The notes: a model not told the origin generated them from the letters alone. 64,000 nt of DNA from Phycisphaeraceae bacterium (GCA_019636555.1 JAHBXH010000001.1:2390928-2454927); one strand, 5' to 3'. Shown: positions 33,493 to 43,226, numbered from the stretch's first letter. Translations and numbers: made by a program.

Positions 33493-35622
33493 TCAGCGAC
33501 GAGCGGTCTTGTGCTCGGCTTGCCTCGCGCCCGTCACACGCACCCGCGCCGACTGCGATGATTTGGAGACCTCACCGTTTGACCCGGTTTGTTTCACGGC
33601 GCCTCCGATGACTTTCACAATTCCGGCGACGTCCAGTCCGACTTCCGCAAGCTGCCGAGCACGCGAATCCTGCAGCACCCAACGATCGGGCAAACCGTGG
33701 CGTGTAATCCGAGCGTCGTTCAGCCCGAGCTGCTGAGCCGCATCGAGCACGGCGGCGCCGAAGCCGCCAACCACACTGTGATCTTCGACCGTGACGATCG
33801 GGATGCCCCGTGCGACCAGAGAGCGAATCAGCCCCGTATCCACGGGCTTGGCAAAGCGTGCATCCCAGACTCCCACGCGCAGAACACCCTTGAGATTCTC
33901 CGCCGCTTCGCAGACGGTGATCGCGGGCGTGCCGAAAGCCAGCACCGCGACGTCCATCTCGGCCTTGGGCGAAGCGAAATCCGGCGTCAGGCAGCGTGCT
34001 TTGCCCAATTCGAACGACGGACAGGGATTCCCCGCGAAGCGATCGCTCACGACGTCGCGCGGATACCGCACAGCAGAAAGCCCGGTCTCGTAGCCTCGCA
34101 TGAATTCCATCGCCGCCCGCAACGAAGGCTCGTCGATCGCGGCGGCAAGGACAGCTCCCGGCAATGTGCGCAGCAGCGCGATGTCGCAGAAACCGTGATG
34201 AACCGCGCCGTCACCTCCGACGAGCCCCGCGCGATCGAGCAGAAGCCGCACCGGCAACCCCTGGAGCGCCGCTTCCTGGAAAGCCTGATCGAAGGCTCTC
34301 TGCAGGAACGTCGAATAGACCGCGAAGAAGGGCTTCCAACCGGTCTTCGCAAGCCCAGCCATCATGTCGAAGGCGTGGCTTTCGCAAATTCCGGTGTCGA
34401 ACGCGCGATCGGGATACTTGACGAGTGCGCGAGTAAGTCCAGTACCGTCGGGCATCGCCGCCGTCGCCGTGACGATCCGCGAGTCCTTCGCCATCAAGTC
34501 GAGCATGATGTCGCCGACCGCGGCCGTGAAGCTTCTGCCTTCGCTCTTGATCTCGACGCGGCAGCCTTCTCGCACCAGCTCGCCGACATTCTCGCCGTCG
34601 GGGTTTACAACCTTGAAAGCTCCCGGCGAATGAAAGCGGCTCGAGTCCTTTTCCGCAAACTCGTAACCCTTGCCCTTCACCGTCTTGACGTGGAGCACCA
34701 TCGGCTTGTCGAATTCGCGGGCCTCGCGAAGAAAACTGACAAGCGTCGGAATATCGTGGCCATCGATCGGACCGATCGTCATCAGTCCGAAGTGTTCGAA
34801 CCAGCCGCCTTCGATTTTGTCCGTGTGGAACCAGCTCTTCGCGGCTTCACCCGCGGCGTGATACGCCTCTTTCAGCACGCTGCCGCCGGGAAGGCGTTTG
34901 AGAGCCTCCTTCGCCTGCTTCTTGAACGTGCCGTAGCTCGCGCTCAGCCGGAAGCGATCGAAGTAGTGCGCCATCGCACCCTGCGGATGGCTGATGCTCA
35001 TCCCGTTGTCGTTCAAGACGACGAGGAACTGGCGTTTGAGTGTGCCGGCGCCATTCAGACCTTCCATTGCGACGCCGTTGACGATCGAAGCGTCGCCGAT
35101 GATCGTCACGACGCGCCTGCCGCCGGGCGCCTTTTCCGGGTCGAAACCATCGCCGTTCAGCGAGTCTCCGCGCGCCATGCCGACCGCGGTCGAAATCCCG
35201 GTGCCGGCATGGCCCACCCGGAAGAGGTCGTACGGCGATTCCGTGGGCTCTGGAAAGCCCGACATGCCTTCTCGCGTTCGAAGATTGGAAAGCATCCCGA
35301 GTCGGCCGGTCAGCAGCTTGTGCGGATAGCACTGATGCCCGACATCAAAGAGCAGGCGATCGTGCGCGAAGTCGAAGACGTAGTGGAGCGCAACCGTCAG
35401 TTCCACGACGCCGAGGTTGGGAGCGAGGTGCCCACCCACCTTCGACACCTGGTCGTGGATCGCCCGCCTGATTTCAGCCGCCACCTCGGGCAGTTTTTCG
35501 ACGGGCAGCTTCCGCAGGTCGGCCGGGCCGAGGATGTTCTCCAGAAGCGGAAACCCAGCGCCGTGCGACGGCGTGCGATCCCGTCTCGAGCCGTTTCCAC
35601 GAACCGAAGCCTTGTCAGCCAT
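33493..35622 (-). CDS. dxs: 1-deoxy-D-xylulose-5-phosphate synthase
   Basis: DXS joins pyruvate and glyceraldehyde 3-phosphate with thiamine diphosphate in the first step of the MEP isoprenoid pathway. The thiamine-binding motif is GDASIVNGVAMEGLNGAG ending in LNDNGMSIS, FDVGHQCYPHKLLTGR is the N-terminal signature, GICESHAFDMMAGLA holds the catalytic Glu, and DRAGLVGGDGAVHHG is the family loop. Residues VGGDGAVHHG differ from the common VGADGATHAG. At 709 residues it is longer than the usual 620-640, with a basic lead and a tail of about 30. ATG 35622 is the start that keeps the family N-terminus. Confidence 0.94.
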   Translation of the reverse strand: MADKASVRGNGSRRDRTPSHGAGFPLLENILGPADLRKLPVEKLPEVAAEIRRAIHDQVSKVGGHLAPNLGVVELTVALHYVFDFAHDRLLFDVGHQCYPHKLLTGRLGMLSNLRTREGMSGFPEPTESPYDLFRVGHAGTGISTAVGMARGDSLNGDGFDPEKAPGGRRVVTIIGDASIVNGVAMEGLNGAGTLKRQFLVVLNDNGMSISHPQGAMAHYFDRFRLSASYGTFKKQAKEALKRLPGGSVLKEAYHAAGEAAKSWFHTDKIEGGWFEHFGLMTIGPIDGHDIPTLVSFLREAREFDKPMVLHVKTVKGKGYEFAEKDSSRFHSPGAFKVVNPDGENVGELVREGCRVEIKSEGRSFTAAVGDIMLDLMAKDSRIVTATAAMPDGTGLTRALVKYPDRAFDTGICESHAFDMMAGLAKTGWKPFFAVYSTFLQRAFDQAFQEAALQGLPVRLLLDRAGLVGGDGAVHHGFCDIALLRTLPGAVLAAAIDEPSLRAAMEFMRGYETGLSAVRYPRDVVSDRFAGNPCPSFELGKARCLTPDFASPKAEMDVAVLAFGTPAITVCEAAENLKGVLRVGVWDARFAKPVDTGLIRSLVARGIPIVTVEDHSVVGGFGAAVLDAAQQLGLNDARITRHGLPDRWVLQDSRARQLAEVGLDVAGIVKVIGGAVKQTGSNGEVSKSSQSARVRVTGARQAEHKTARR

Positions 35623-35777
35623 TGTATGAAATCCGTAGACGCTTCCGTGCCGGCCCGTCCTCTGGCGATCCGCTCGCCAAAATGGCCCATTCCATCGCGA
35701 AAGCGTAGCAACTTCCAGGGCGCCGCAGCGCGGGATTTCCATACCCGCGCCCCGTTCCAAAGTTCGCCCGGCCTGAT

Positions 35778-36695
35778 CTACTTCTTGCGAGTCGCCAGAA
35801 AATCAACGAGTTCTCGGAGCGCGCCCGCTTTGCCTTCAAAGCAGGCAATTGCCTCGAACGCCTCCGACCGAAGTTTCGCAACTTCTTCGCGGCACTTTCC
35901 TGCTCCTTCATTGCCTCCGCCGTACGCCAGGGGATATGTCAACTTGCCGGCCTGCTCGTCCTTGCCGGTCCGCTTGCCAACGAGCTCGCTCGGCTGCTCG
36001 AGATCGATCAGGTCGTCGACAATCTGGAACATCAGTCCCACCGCGTCGCCGAATTTCGCCAGCGATGTGATGCTGGCGTCGCTCCCGCCCCCGCTCAATC
36101 GCGCGCACATGCCCCCCATCGTGCACGACGAACGAATGAGTGCGCCTGTTTTGTTGCGATGAATCACCCGCACGCGTTCGATCGCGCTCCCACCGGGAAC
36201 CGTCCCGGGAATCGTGTCGAAGACCTGCCCGCTGATCATGGCGGTTGCCGCACGCACCAGATCGCGAACGAGCGCGACCGAAAGTGGGTCCGCCGCCCCG
36301 AGTTTGGAAGAAACTCTGGCCGTCGTCAGCGGATCGAAGGCAAGCGTCATCATCGCGTCCCCGGCGAGGATCGCCATCGCCTCGCCCGCGTGCTTGTGCA
36401 GAGTGGGCACCCCCCGGCGCAGATCATCATCATCCATCGCCGGCAGATCATCGTGCACGAGGCTGAAGCAGTGCACGAGTTCGAGGGCAACGCACGCGGG
36501 AAGCGCATCCTCGGGATCGCCCCCTGCCGCGGCACACGAATGCCAAGCCAAGACCGGCCGCAAACGCTTGCCGCCGGACAAAAGGGAATAGGCGATCGCG
36601 CTCTTGAGACTCTCCCCGATCTCCAGACCCTCGACGAATGAACGCAGAGCGCGCTCGATACGGGGGAGCACGGAAAAGGGATCACCCGCGCCCAT
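35778..36695 (-). CDS. ispA: Short-chain polyprenyl diphosphate synthase (farnesyl type)
   Basis: The 305-residue protein condenses isoprenyl diphosphates. The first aspartate-rich motif is FSLVHDDLPAMDDDDLRRG and the second is FQIVDDLIDLE; GGKRLRP binds the substrate. The residues before the first motif are nearly those of E. coli IspA (an aromatic at position -5), which suggests C15 product. GTGK-EQAGKLTYP is the SARM-following lysine region. The ATG overlaps the EIIA stop as TGATG, and dxs follows, so precursor and chain-building enzymes are co-transcribed. Confidence 0.9.
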   Translation of the reverse strand: MGAGDPFSVLPRIERALRSFVEGLEIGESLKSAIAYSLLSGGKRLRPVLAWHSCAAAGGDPEDALPACVALELVHCFSLVHDDLPAMDDDDLRRGVPTLHKHAGEAMAILAGDAMMTLAFDPLTTARVSSKLGAADPLSVALVRDLVRAATAMISGQVFDTIPGTVPGGSAIERVRVIHRNKTGALIRSSCTMGGMCARLSGGGSDASITSLAKFGDAVGLMFQIVDDLIDLEQPSELVGKRTGKDEQAGKLTYPLAYGGGNEGAGKCREEVAKLRSEAFEAIACFEGKAGALRELVDFLATRKK

Positions 36696-37174
36696 CAGGA
36701 CTTTCCGGCAACAGGCGTGACCTGCTGCTGAGTCCGGAGCAATTCGTAGATTTCCTGCGGCGACTGTGCCGCATAAACCTGCTGGCGGAACTGCTCCATC
36801 ATCATCAGGCGGCTGACCTGTGCAAGCGCCTGGATGTGATCGCCGGTCTTGTCCGGCGGGCTCGCGAGCAGCACGATTAATCGAACGGGCTGGCGATCGA
36901 TCGAGTCAAAATCCATCGGCTCGCGCGGCTTTCCGATCGCCATGGCGAGCGAGGTCATTCCGGCGCATTTGCCGTGCGGGATTGCAAGGCCGTGCCCGAT
37001 CCCCGTCGTTCGAGTCTGTTCTCTCGTCCAGACCGCATCCTTGAGCGCCGCAACGTCTTTCACGCGGCCCGTCGCGCCGAGAACATCGACCAGCTCGTTT
37101 ATCACGCCGAGCTTGTCCGATGCGATGAGCGGCGCGCGGATGCAATCGATGCTGAGTATGTCGAGAAGATTCAT
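36695..37174 (-). CDS. PtsN-like EIIA (nitrogen/fructose-type PTS domain)
   Basis: The 159-residue protein is a single PTS EIIA type-2 domain. GIGHGLAIPHGK carries the phospho-accepting histidine at residue 67, and VRLIVLLASPPDKTGDHIQA is the next conserved strand. No EIIB, EIIC, HPr or EI gene is nearby, so a regulatory PtsN-type role is more likely than sugar uptake. It leads the ispA-dxs-nadK run. About 150 bases upstream are free of genes and probably hold the promoter. Confidence 0.88.
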   Translation of the reverse strand: MNLLDILSIDCIRAPLIASDKLGVINELVDVLGATGRVKDVAALKDAVWTREQTRTTGIGHGLAIPHGKCAGMTSLAMAIGKPREPMDFDSIDRQPVRLIVLLASPPDKTGDHIQALAQVSRLMMMEQFRQQVYAAQSPQEIYELLRTQQQVTPVAGKS

Positions 37175-37324
37175 GGAGCGCTCACGAACTCTTTCCGGAT
37201 TCGAACGGGCGAGAGTGTACGCCTGTCGGCCGTTCTCCGCTCCGCATCACGCGCCAGTTCAGCCCTGCGAGGTGCATCCTCCAATTCCCGTCGCAACGAC
37301 GACGCGCCTTCGAGCGCCCGGTTT

Positions 37325-38719
37325 CTACCGTCCGCCACCCTTTCTCAGAACCGCCACGTACGAACCGTCACGAGCCACGCCCTGATCAAGCCCGCAGCCC
37401 CCCCGCGGCACATTCGAGCGCTCCGCCAATACCTCGAGCCCCAGCTCGTGGCGCGCCCATTTCAAATGTTCGGAGTTCTCCTCCGGTTCGAGGCTGCATG
37501 TTGAATAGACGACGAAGCCTCTGTCCCGAACGATCGCCGCACCTTGTTGTAGAATCGCCCGCTGAATCTCCACGAGTTCCGCGACTGACTTTCCGCGGAT
37601 CCGGTATCGCGCCTCCACTCGGCGCCCGAGCACACCCGAATTGGAACACGGCACGTCGAGCAGGGCGAGATCAGCCTTGCCGTTTCCTTCGCGCACCGCG
37701 CGGGCGTGCGTGACTTCCACTCTTTGCTCACTTTGAAATACGTGTTTCAGCGTCTCGAGCCGCCGGTCGTCCACATCCGCCGCAAGCACCGATGCATTTC
37801 TGAAACGTTGCAGCAACTGGCGAGTCTTGGTTCCTTGGCCCGCGCACAGGTCGACGATCCGATGCACCCGATCTGCGCCTTCGACCACGCTCGCGGTGCG
37901 CACCACCTCCGCCGACGAGGGATCCTGAACCCACAATCGATTCCGCGCGAGAACTTCGCGAAGGCTCGTCCGGTCGCCGGTCCAGACGAGCGCAAGCGGG
38001 TCTTCGTGACGCATTGCGAGGCCGCGGTCAACCAGCAACGCGCCCTCGGATTCGTCGGCTTCAATGTTTAGAATCGTCGGTACGGCTGCGATTCCCTTCA
38101 TCGCGAACAAGGACGCATTTTCTTCACCGTGCGCCGCGATCCACCTTCGCAAAAGCCCCTCGGGATGACTTGTTTGAATTGCCAGGCGATGGGCGAATTC
38201 GCGGGGCAACACTTCTGCGCGCATCTTCATGGCCTTCCCGTCCGGGGTCAGCAGCAAATCTCGTCGCTGCATCCAGTCGTCGGGTCGCGCACCACTTTCA
38301 CCCTTCAATTCCGCGACGCGTCGTAGCGCGGCATTGACCAATCCTCCGGCGCCTGTGCGAATCCGCGACTTGGCGTGACGCACGCTCTCGTCGATCGCCG
38401 CGTGATCGGGCACGCGATCGAGAAACAGCAACTGTGCAGCGCCCCCCAGCAAGACTGCACGCAGGTCCGGCTCGATCGCCGAGAACGGCTGCTTCAATCC
38501 CCTGGCGATCACAAATTCCAGAGTCAACCACCGGCGGAGCACCGAGTCGAAGATCGCGTGCGCAAAGGCCCCGTCGCGCCCTGCCGCAAAGTCTGCGTCA
38601 CCTCGGAATTCGAGGTCCGGAAATCGCTTTGCCTGTGCCGCGATCGCCTCGATGGCGTAGGCCCGCGCCGGATCCGGCGCTTCGGGGTGTCCCTGGATGT
38701 CGCTCCGCGCTTTGGTCAC
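37325..38719 (-). CDS. rsmB: 16S rRNA m5C967 methyltransferase RsmB
   Basis: The protein has an N-terminal NusB-like RNA-binding domain (DGAFAHAIFDSVLRRWLTLE, LFLDRVPDHAAIDESVRHAK) and a NOL1/NOP2/Sun methyltransferase domain. SAM binding is at DLCAGQGTKTRQLLQ, and the two cysteines of the family are in DVPCSNSGVLGRR and YSTCSLEPEEN. PSSAEVVRTASV is the QD-S-A element. No good ATG fits; GTG 38719 gives 464 residues, while the ORF opens at 38785, which would overlap the divergent kinase gene. It is RsmB by architecture. Confidence 0.88.
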   Translation of the reverse strand: MTKARSDIQGHPEAPDPARAYAIEAIAAQAKRFPDLEFRGDADFAAGRDGAFAHAIFDSVLRRWLTLEFVIARGLKQPFSAIEPDLRAVLLGGAAQLLFLDRVPDHAAIDESVRHAKSRIRTGAGGLVNAALRRVAELKGESGARPDDWMQRRDLLLTPDGKAMKMRAEVLPREFAHRLAIQTSHPEGLLRRWIAAHGEENASLFAMKGIAAVPTILNIEADESEGALLVDRGLAMRHEDPLALVWTGDRTSLREVLARNRLWVQDPSSAEVVRTASVVEGADRVHRIVDLCAGQGTKTRQLLQRFRNASVLAADVDDRRLETLKHVFQSEQRVEVTHARAVREGNGKADLALLDVPCSNSGVLGRRVEARYRIRGKSVAELVEIQRAILQQGAAIVRDRGFVVYSTCSLEPEENSEHLKWARHELGLEVLAERSNVPRGGCGLDQGVARDGSYVAVLRKGGGR

Positions 38720-38757
38720 AGTCGAGTCTAGTCCCAACGTAAAATAGATCAGACACG

Positions 38758-40443
38758 ATGTCGGAGCGCACACCCAACCCGGCAAAGCCTTTGGCCACGG
38801 GGCCTCGCAGGATTATCGCCAAGGTCGTTCCGCGCGCCACGAGCGGGCGCGGATTACTGGCCGGCATGCGCATCCGCAAGAAGCTTTTTTTCCTCCACAC
38901 CTTTTTTTCGCTGGGCCTCACTCTCGTTCTGATCGTTGCACTCCGCCCGGCGATCGCCCGCATCGTCGATCGCGCCGACTCCCGCGCTTCGATGGACCTG
39001 CTCTCCGTTCTCGCGCCCGGGCTTTCGAGTCATTCTGACGAACAGGAGAGCCGCGCCCGCGCGTTCCTCGATCGACATCCGCACATCATTTTTCGCGAAG
39101 GCTCCGCTTCCGACTTGGGAATCCCTCGCGAACTCGCCGTGAGTGCCAGCGTTGCGCCCAATACTCCGCTCGAACTGAATTCGCCGCCTTGGGAGGCCGC
39201 GGCGGTCGCTTTTATTACGCCGGACGGCGGGACGGAAGGACGCTACATCGTCCTCTCCGCGACAAGCCCCGAAGCCCGATCGAACGTGATGTGGCTCTAC
39301 CTCTACACGCTCATTGCGCTTCTCGTCGTCTATGCGCTGGTCGCGCTCGCGCTCGAGATCTTCGTGCTCCCGCAGTCGGTGTATGACCCGATCCGGCGGA
39401 TCCTCGAAGCCGACAAAGTCGTCCAGGAGAATCAGGCCGGACAGACCGGAAGCGACGGCGAACTGGTTCCCGAAGTCCATATTCCGCGCGACGAACTCGG
39501 GGAAATCATGCGCTCGCGCAACGATTCCATCCGCGCCCTCCGCAATATCCAGCAGGCGCTGAATCTCGCGCTCTCCCAGCTCGAAACAGCCGCGACCGAT
39601 CTCAAGCGCAAGAACCATCTCCTTCAATCCGCGCAGCGAAACCTGGCGGATGCCGATCGCCTTGCGAGCCTGGGCATGATGTCCGCCGGCATCGCCCACG
39701 AACTCAATACGCCCCTCGCAGTGCTCAAGGGCAGCGTCGAGCAAATCGCAGCCCATCCGGGAAACCCGGTCGAGCCCACACGTGCGGCCCTCATGCTCCG
39801 AGTCGTCGAACGCCTCGAACGATTGAGCGAGAGTCTTCTTGATTTCGCCCGGGTTCGTCCGCCATCGAGCCGCACCGTGCTGCTTGCTCCGATCATCGAC
39901 GAGGCGGCGACGCTCGTGCGCCTCGATCGCTCCGTTCGGGCCGCGCCGATCGAGAACAGGGTCGATCCCGCGCTCTTCATCGATTGCGATGCGGATCGCC
40001 TCACGCAAGTGTTCGTGAATCTGCTTCGAAATGCCGCGGACGCCATCAACTCCCGGCGCGATCGGCCGGTTTCGTCGGTCGACCGGATCGTCGTTGATGC
40101 CGAACGAATCCAGCGCGATGGCTCGGACTGGCTTTCGATCCGCATCCGCGACACCGGACCCGGCATCGACGCCGCGATCCTTCCGACGCTCTTCGAGCCT
40201 TTCGCAAGTACGCGCCTCGACAGCCGCGGCACGGGCCTGGGTCTCGCCGTCGCCGAGGGAATCATCCGCGAGCACGACGGGATACTGCTCGCCCGGAACC
40301 GATCCGCCACCGACACCGTCTCGTCCGACCTTTCGGGCGCGGTTTTCGAGATCATGCTCTCGATCAGCCGATCCGCATCCTCAGAAGCCCCCAGAGAGGG
40401 GGCAGGGGGCGGGCTCGCCGCGCTGGCAAACTCCCCTCGCTAA
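38758..40443 (+). CDS. Membrane sensor histidine kinase
   Basis: The 561-residue kinase has membrane helices at about 43-62 and 178-200 enclosing a periplasmic domain of about 115 residues, a linker with coiled-coil character, the H box MSAGIAHELNTPLAVLKG (His314) and the ATPase motifs NLLRNAADAINSR (N), DTGPGIDAAIL (G1), LFEPFAST (F) and GTGLGLAVAEGI (G2). There is no obvious HAMP signature. It is followed after 27 bases by the REC-XRE regulator, so the two form a two-component pair. Starts at 38758 or at internal ATG 38866 are possible. Confidence 0.92.
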   Translation: MSERTPNPAKPLATGPRRIIAKVVPRATSGRGLLAGMRIRKKLFFLHTFFSLGLTLVLIVALRPAIARIVDRADSRASMDLLSVLAPGLSSHSDEQESRARAFLDRHPHIIFREGSASDLGIPRELAVSASVAPNTPLELNSPPWEAAAVAFITPDGGTEGRYIVLSATSPEARSNVMWLYLYTLIALLVVYALVALALEIFVLPQSVYDPIRRILEADKVVQENQAGQTGSDGELVPEVHIPRDELGEIMRSRNDSIRALRNIQQALNLALSQLETAATDLKRKNHLLQSAQRNLADADRLASLGMMSAGIAHELNTPLAVLKGSVEQIAAHPGNPVEPTRAALMLRVVERLERLSESLLDFARVRPPSSRTVLLAPIIDEAATLVRLDRSVRAAPIENRVDPALFIDCDADRLTQVFVNLLRNAADAINSRRDRPVSSVDRIVVDAERIQRDGSDWLSIRIRDTGPGIDAAILPTLFEPFASTRLDSRGTGLGLAVAEGIIREHDGILLARNRSATDTVSSDLSGAVFEIMLSISRSASSEAPREGAGGGLAALANSPR

Positions 40444-40470
40444 CCTCGTCGGCGCACTCCTCGCCCCTAT

Positions 40471-41106
40471 ATGACCGAAACCGCCAAACAATCCGAGACC
40501 GGAGCACCTCCGCTCTCCATCGTCTGCCTCGACGACGATGAAGATTTCCGTCAGTACATGCGCACAACTCTTCAGCAGGATGGTCACGAGGTGCGCGTCT
40601 GTTCTGATTCCGAAGAGTTCTTCGAAGCCTGCGAATCGCGGCTGCCCGATCTCGTGCTGCTCGATATCAAAATGGGGCACGAGAGCGGCGAAACGGTTCT
40701 CCAGGAAATCCGCAAGCGCTGGAGCCGCCTCGCGGTGATCGTCGTCACCGGTTACCCATCGATGGACTCGATGCGCGAGACGTTCAAGCAGCAGGCGTTC
40801 GACTATCTCGCCAAACCCTTTTCGCTCGCCGAGCTGCGCCGTGCGCTTGCGCAGGCCGCCGAAGCACTCGGACTCGGGCAGCGACCGCAGGATAAGTTGC
40901 GTGCTGAACTCGGTCGCGCCATCCGGCTCGCGCGGACCGAGGCCGCGTGGACGCTCAAGGAACTCTCCGATGCGAGCGGCATCAGCGTGAGCCAGTTGTC
41001 GTCGATCGAACGTGGCGCACACCTGCCGAGTTTGGAATCGCTGCTTTCGATCGCGGGGGCGCTCAAACGCAAGCCGAGTGAATGGCTGAGTGCCGGTGGC
41101 TTCTAG
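40471..41106 (+). CDS. Response regulator with XRE-type DNA-binding domain
   Basis: The 211-residue protein has a receiver domain (acidic pocket CLDDDED, Asp65 in DLVLLDIKMGH, the Thr of VVTGYP, Lys in YLAKPFSLAEL) and a C-terminal Cro/CI helix-turn-helix: LGRAIRLARTEAAWTLKELS, then SGISVSQLSSIERGAHLPSL. Receiver domains are usually coupled to OmpR, NarL or Fis-type domains, so this REC-XRE form is uncommon. The kinase just upstream is its likely partner. It converges on pdhC with a gap of three bases. Confidence 0.9.
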   Translation: MTETAKQSETGAPPLSIVCLDDDEDFRQYMRTTLQQDGHEVRVCSDSEEFFEACESRLPDLVLLDIKMGHESGETVLQEIRKRWSRLAVIVVTGYPSMDSMRETFKQQAFDYLAKPFSLAELRRALAQAAEALGLGQRPQDKLRAELGRAIRLARTEAAWTLKELSDASGISVSQLSSIERGAHLPSLESLLSIAGALKRKPSEWLSAGGF

Positions 41107-41109
41107 CCG

Positions 41110-42537
41110 TCACACCAGCAGCGTCGCCGGCTTCTCCAGCAGGCTCTTCACCGTGTTGAGGTAGCTCGCCGCCATGGCGCCGTCGATCACGCGATGGTCG
41201 CTGCTCATCGTCATGCTCATCACATGACCCGGCACAATCTGCCCCTCCTTCACGACTGCCTTTTGGACCGCGCCACCCACCGCCAGAATCGCCGTGTTGG
41301 GCGGGTTGATGATCGCGGTGAACGCTTCCACGCCGAACATGCCGAGGTTGCTGATCGTGAACGTCGCGTCGCTCATTTCTTCGACGCTCAGGCCTTTCGT
41401 GCGTGCCTTCTCAGAGAGACGCTTGGTCTCGGCCGAAATCTGGCGCAGGCCGAGCACATCGGCGTTTCGGATGGTCGCGACCACCAGCCCGCCGCCGGTG
41501 CCGTCTTCCATCACCGGCAGCGCGATCGCCACACCGACGTTCACGTCCGGTAGGTATTCAATCGCTTCATTGCCCCCACCACCCGGTGTCCCCGCCCACT
41601 TCGTGTTCACGTATGGATGCTGATGCATCGCGAGCGCGCACGCACGCACGAGGAAATCGTTGACGCTTAGTTTGATTCCCTGATTCGCGAGTTGCTCGTT
41701 CAACTGCCCGCGCAGTTCCACCAGCGCGTCCATGCTCGCCTCGACCGTCACCTGATAATGCGGAATCGTCGTCTTGCTTTCAACCAAGCGCTTCGCGATG
41801 GTCTTCCGCATGTTCGACAGCGGCACAATCCGCGCGACCAGTCCACCGCCGCTCGAAGGCATGGCCATCGGAGCCGGACGCGTCGGCTGGCTCACCTGCG
41901 TGCGTGCGAGCGGCTGGGCCTGCTTGGCCGTATGCAGAGCCGAACCAGGAGCCTGCGACCCACCCGCGCCACGACCCGGCGCTCCGCCCACCGCTGCTTC
42001 AACATCCTTCCGGATGATCCGTCCGCCGGGGCCCGAACCCTGAAGCGAACCGAGATCCACATTGCTTTCCGCCGCGATCTTCTTCGCCAGCGGGCTTGCG
42101 AATACCCGTCCTCCATCTCGTCCGGGCGCGGCATGCCCATTCGATGCCTGCCCTGCCGATGACTGACCCGCGGATGTCGGGCCCGCCGGGGGCTCCATCG
42201 TCGCGGTCGCGCTCTGCCCAGAATTCACGGGCGATCCGCCGGCCTGCTTCTGCGCCGGCGCTGCGCCGCCTCCACTCTTTGCCGCAGCAACGTCTTCGCC
42301 AGGTGCCGCAAGAACCAGGATCACCGTGCCGATCGGCACGTTCTGACCCTCCGGAACCGCGATCGACGCGACCGTCCCGTCTTCAAAGCTCTGCAACTCC
42401 ATCGTCGCCTTGTCGGTCTCGATATCCGCCAGCGCATCGCCGCTCTTGACCTTCTGGCCTTCCTTGACGTTCCACTTGACGACGGTTCCGGCCTGCATGG
42501 TGTCGGAGAGGCGGGGCATTTCGATTCGAATAGGCAT
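41110..42537 (-). CDS. pdhC: Pyruvate dehydrogenase E2 (dihydrolipoamide acetyltransferase)
   Basis: The 475-residue protein has a lipoyl domain with the lipoylated lysine in DIETDKATMELQ, a long Gly/Ala/Gln/Ser linker, a peripheral subunit-binding domain (FASPLAKKIAAESNVDLGSL, GSGPGGRIIRKDVEAA) and the catalytic core ending HRVIDGAMAASYL, which has the active-site histidine and Asp. This is the order of a one-lipoyl E2 for pyruvate or a related 2-oxoacid. pdhB lies upstream with one unknown gene between. pdhA and lpd are not in the window. Confidence 0.92.
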   Translation of the reverse strand: MPIRIEMPRLSDTMQAGTVVKWNVKEGQKVKSGDALADIETDKATMELQSFEDGTVASIAVPEGQNVPIGTVILVLAAPGEDVAAAKSGGGAAPAQKQAGGSPVNSGQSATATMEPPAGPTSAGQSSAGQASNGHAAPGRDGGRVFASPLAKKIAAESNVDLGSLQGSGPGGRIIRKDVEAAVGGAPGRGAGGSQAPGSALHTAKQAQPLARTQVSQPTRPAPMAMPSSGGGLVARIVPLSNMRKTIAKRLVESKTTIPHYQVTVEASMDALVELRGQLNEQLANQGIKLSVNDFLVRACALAMHQHPYVNTKWAGTPGGGGNEAIEYLPDVNVGVAIALPVMEDGTGGGLVVATIRNADVLGLRQISAETKRLSEKARTKGLSVEEMSDATFTISNLGMFGVEAFTAIINPPNTAILAVGGAVQKAVVKEGQIVPGHVMSMTMSSDHRVIDGAMAASYLNTVKSLLEKPATLLV

Positions 42538-42554
42538 GGTGGGATCTCAGTCGA

Positions 42555-43226
42555 TCAAGCGATAGAAACGGGACGATCACCGCAAAGATACGTCGGATGT
42601 CGGCGGGCGGCAGCAAGGTCCCCACGCGTAGCAAACGGCCAAGCACTCACAACGTTGAATGGCGGCTGCACCTCAAACGCGGCCATGCGTCTGTCCTGAA
42701 TTTCGTGCGAGATCGCAAGCGTCAAGCCAAAGACTCCCCAAGCCGCAATCCCGACCAGTGCAGGCCAGACGAGGCCGGCACACAGAAACACTACAGGCGC
42801 AAGAACCAGGGCAATCCAGCCTGCCATCAGAACGCACCGCGTCACGAACGGAATCTGCTTACCCGGCGCAATCTTGTCGTCGGCGGGCCACTCGCATGCT
42901 TCGTGCTGGCGCGATGTACGAAGAAGCAGAATGCACTGTGACACGTAGCGTTTGGTCTCGCGCGACCAGGCATGACGACCACGGAGCTTGCCATCATGAA
43001 AATCGCCGTATGTTGCAATCACACGTTCCCAAATTGCAGCAACGGCGTCATCGGAGCCATAGAACTTGGAAATGCGAAAATACGCACTCTCGTGCTCGCA
43101 GGTCGTGATCAGACCGGCAGCAAGGCGACGCAAAGTCGTCGCGTATGCCAGTCGTGCGGGAATACTCACATTCTCGCGTGACACTGCTTGCTCGATTCCG
43201 CGATAATCGCCGTCAATAAGTCTCAC
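42555..43226 (-). CDS. Membrane protein encoded between pdhB and pdhC, unknown
   Basis: The 223-residue protein starts at a GTG that overlaps the pdhB stop as GTGA, strong evidence that it is a real co-translated gene. The N-terminal 130 residues look soluble (LAYATTLRRLAAGLITTCEH, RYVSQCILLLRTSRQHEACE). Two membrane helices follow (CVLMAGWIALVLAPVVFLCA and GLVWPALVGIAAWGVFGLTL), then a short tail. I recognise no family. Its bases look slightly less GC-rich than pdhB and pdhC. An insertion into a conserved operon is the simplest reading, though a role with the complex is possible. Confidence 0.7.
   Translation of the reverse strand: MRLIDGDYRGIEQAVSRENVSIPARLAYATTLRRLAAGLITTCEHESAYFRISKFYGSDDAVAAIWERVIATYGDFHDGKLRGRHAWSRETKRYVSQCILLLRTSRQHEACEWPADDKIAPGKQIPFVTRCVLMAGWIALVLAPVVFLCAGLVWPALVGIAAWGVFGLTLAISHEIQDRRMAAFEVQPPFNVVSAWPFATRGDLAAARRHPTYLCGDRPVSIA

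Noticed and set aside
33589..36162. 857-residue frame antisense to dxs and ispA
   Set aside because: The minus-strand genes have clear motifs and starts; the plus-strand frame is low-complexity and without motifs.
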